64,000 nt of DNA, taken from Lichina pygmaea. Lineage: Eukaryota; Ascomycota; Lichinomycetes; Lichinales; Lichinaceae. A model generated the notes under the pieces. That model was given only the letters and a program-made list of their open reading frames with translations, had not been told where the DNA came from and did no database searches. The stretch covers positions 2,790,001 through 2,854,000 of the forward strand of contig OY730173.1 in the NCBI GenBank assembly GCA_963422465.1. The letters are read 5' to 3'. Position 1 is the stretch's first letter, and the number at the start of each line of letters is the position of its first letter. Below, piece by piece: positions 63,109-64,000 of this stretch. The translations under genes were made by a program, and so were the position numbers.

Positions 63109-64000
63109 CGCTCAGTATCACCCAACGCTCAGTATTCCGAGATTCTGCACCTCGACTGCCTTCTTTATTTTATCGCCATGGAGAAGTCTTATGAAGACTG
63201 AATGAGTGAGGTACTTGCTGAGCTTGAGCTGGCGGATCGAATTAACTACTTAGCCACTGCATCGAGGCACAATGTCGGTCGCCACGCCCTTTCTCGTCGA
63301 CATCAGGGCAAAAGCACCTCCCGAGAAGAAGTCAACTCGACAGTCATTAAAGCCCTTTCCGATGCCCAAGAATCAGTACTGGTAGAGCGTATCAGTGCTC
63401 TAAGCCTTAGGGGATGGCCAATGACCCCTCAGATCGTCCGAGATCTAGCGGAACGCATCGCTGGAAAACCGCTTGGGAAGTGCTGGACTCGACAGTTTGT
63501 TCAACGTCATTTGGACACTCTGGAAAGTGTCTACCTAAAGTCTATAGACAAGAAACGCAAATGGGCAGAGTCTATAGCCCAAATCAAGGCTTTTTACCAG
63601 CTGGTATCACTATCCCTAACGTTATTCATAAAACTTTGCTAATTCTTACATAGTTATCTGACGCTATTGAGAAATACCATATCACGGCTGATAACATCTA
63701 CAACGTCGACGAGAAAGGCTTCCTTATTGGCCAGGGGCATGCCACACGACGTATCATCAACAAGGAGGCACGGAAAACTGGCAAGATTCTAGGCATCAAC
63801 CAAGATGGGAGTCGGGAGTTTGTGACTCTAGTTGCTTGTGTTCGAGCAACTGGATCATACATCCCTCCAACTCTTATCTATCAAGGTCAATCGCATGACC
63901 TTCTTGACACCTGGGTACAAGATCTGAATGACACTGAGGCATACTTTGCTGTCTCTGAGAAAGGGTGGACAAATAACGATCTGGGTCTTCAATGGCTACA
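63109..64000 (+). mobile_element. Pogo/Fot1-like DNA transposon, truncated by window edge
   Basis: The left part of a Tc1/mariner-superfamily element. Two copies of CGCTCAGTAT start 17 bp apart (63109 and 63126), upstream of the transposase. The terminal inverted repeat cannot be confirmed because the right end lies outside the window; the real left end is probably within the 15 bp before 63109. Confidence 0.7.
63202..64000 (+). CDS. Pogo/Fot1-type transposase, 5' part
   Basis: DDE transposase cut by the window edge. Exon 1 from ATG 63202 reads MSEVLAELELADRINYLATA, then SRRHQGKS (helix-turn-helix), a CENP-B-type second DNA-binding domain (SLRGWPMTPQIVRDLAERIA, WTRQFVQRHLDTL) and KRKWAESIAQIKAFYQL. 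A 50-nt GT-AG intron at 63604-63653 joins it to LSDAIEKYHITADNIYNVDE with KGFLIGQG, the first catalytic Asp region of the DDE_1 fold, then GSREFVTLVACVRATG. An in-frame ATG lies at 63178 (MEKSYED, like MVKSYAEV of the element at 21723) but a TGA at 63199 separates it, so either 63202 is the start or this copy has lost its N-terminus. Confidence 0.85.

Overview
The window is nuclear DNA of a filamentous ascomycete (Pezizomycotina). The evidence is the gene set (an MBF-type APSES factor, the kinetochore protein Fta4, fungal-type TAF11, Rsa3, a Prm10/ThrE transporter, a hydrolase-NACHT-ankyrin NLR), short introns of mostly 50-110 nt with CTGAC/CTAAC branch sites, and Tc1/mariner-pogo-like elements with TA target sites. 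No class or species could be fixed. Exon joins were made by hand from splice motifs and reading frame; where all exons summed to a whole number of codons I say so.

Layout. 1-3 kb: epsilon-COP (minus) and an intronless protein kinase (plus). 4.7-7.2 kb: an MBP1/Res-type cell-cycle transcription factor (minus), followed by a 733-bp MITE. 10-15 kb: a 627-residue low-complexity protein behind a 1.16-kb leader without any ATG, then deoxyribose-phosphate aldolase. 15.4-22.8 kb: a 1,094-residue Prm10/ThrE-like transporter flanked by two homologous TA-flanked transposon derivatives that encode only a helix-turn-helix protein. 23.4-29.8 kb: a large coiled-coil protein of unknown function, a tandem repeat at its 5' side, a copia-like LTR fossil and Fta4 with an unusually long intron. 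30.4-31.4 kb: three unrelated minisatellites. 32-38.3 kb: a Vps73-like sugar transporter, an AKR7-like aldo-keto reductase, the HIT protein Hnt1 (with a 15-nt microexon) and Rsa3. 39.5-45.4 kb: a nuclear protein with a Myb-like segment and a GC-AG intron, and TAF11. 47-54.2 kb: S-adenosylmethionine decarboxylase, EMC7 and the TFIIH subunit SSL1, all minus. 56-61.2 kb: a small cysteine-rich secreted protein and an NLR-type protein. 61.2-64 kb: repeat-rich DNA ending in a pogo/Fot1 transposase cut by the window edge.

Most genes are independent housekeeping genes rather than one pathway or cluster. Several concern transcription and the cell cycle (MBP1-like, TAF11, SSL1, the Myb-like protein, Fta4). 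The accessory content lies in the transposon family, the NLR and the secreted protein. The most promising unusual observations are the 17-bp-spaced paired motifs shared by three separate transposons, the DDE-less protein carried by two of them, the long ATG-free leaders of two genes, and the highly uniform ankyrin array of the NLR beside a 206-bp duplicated downstream segment.
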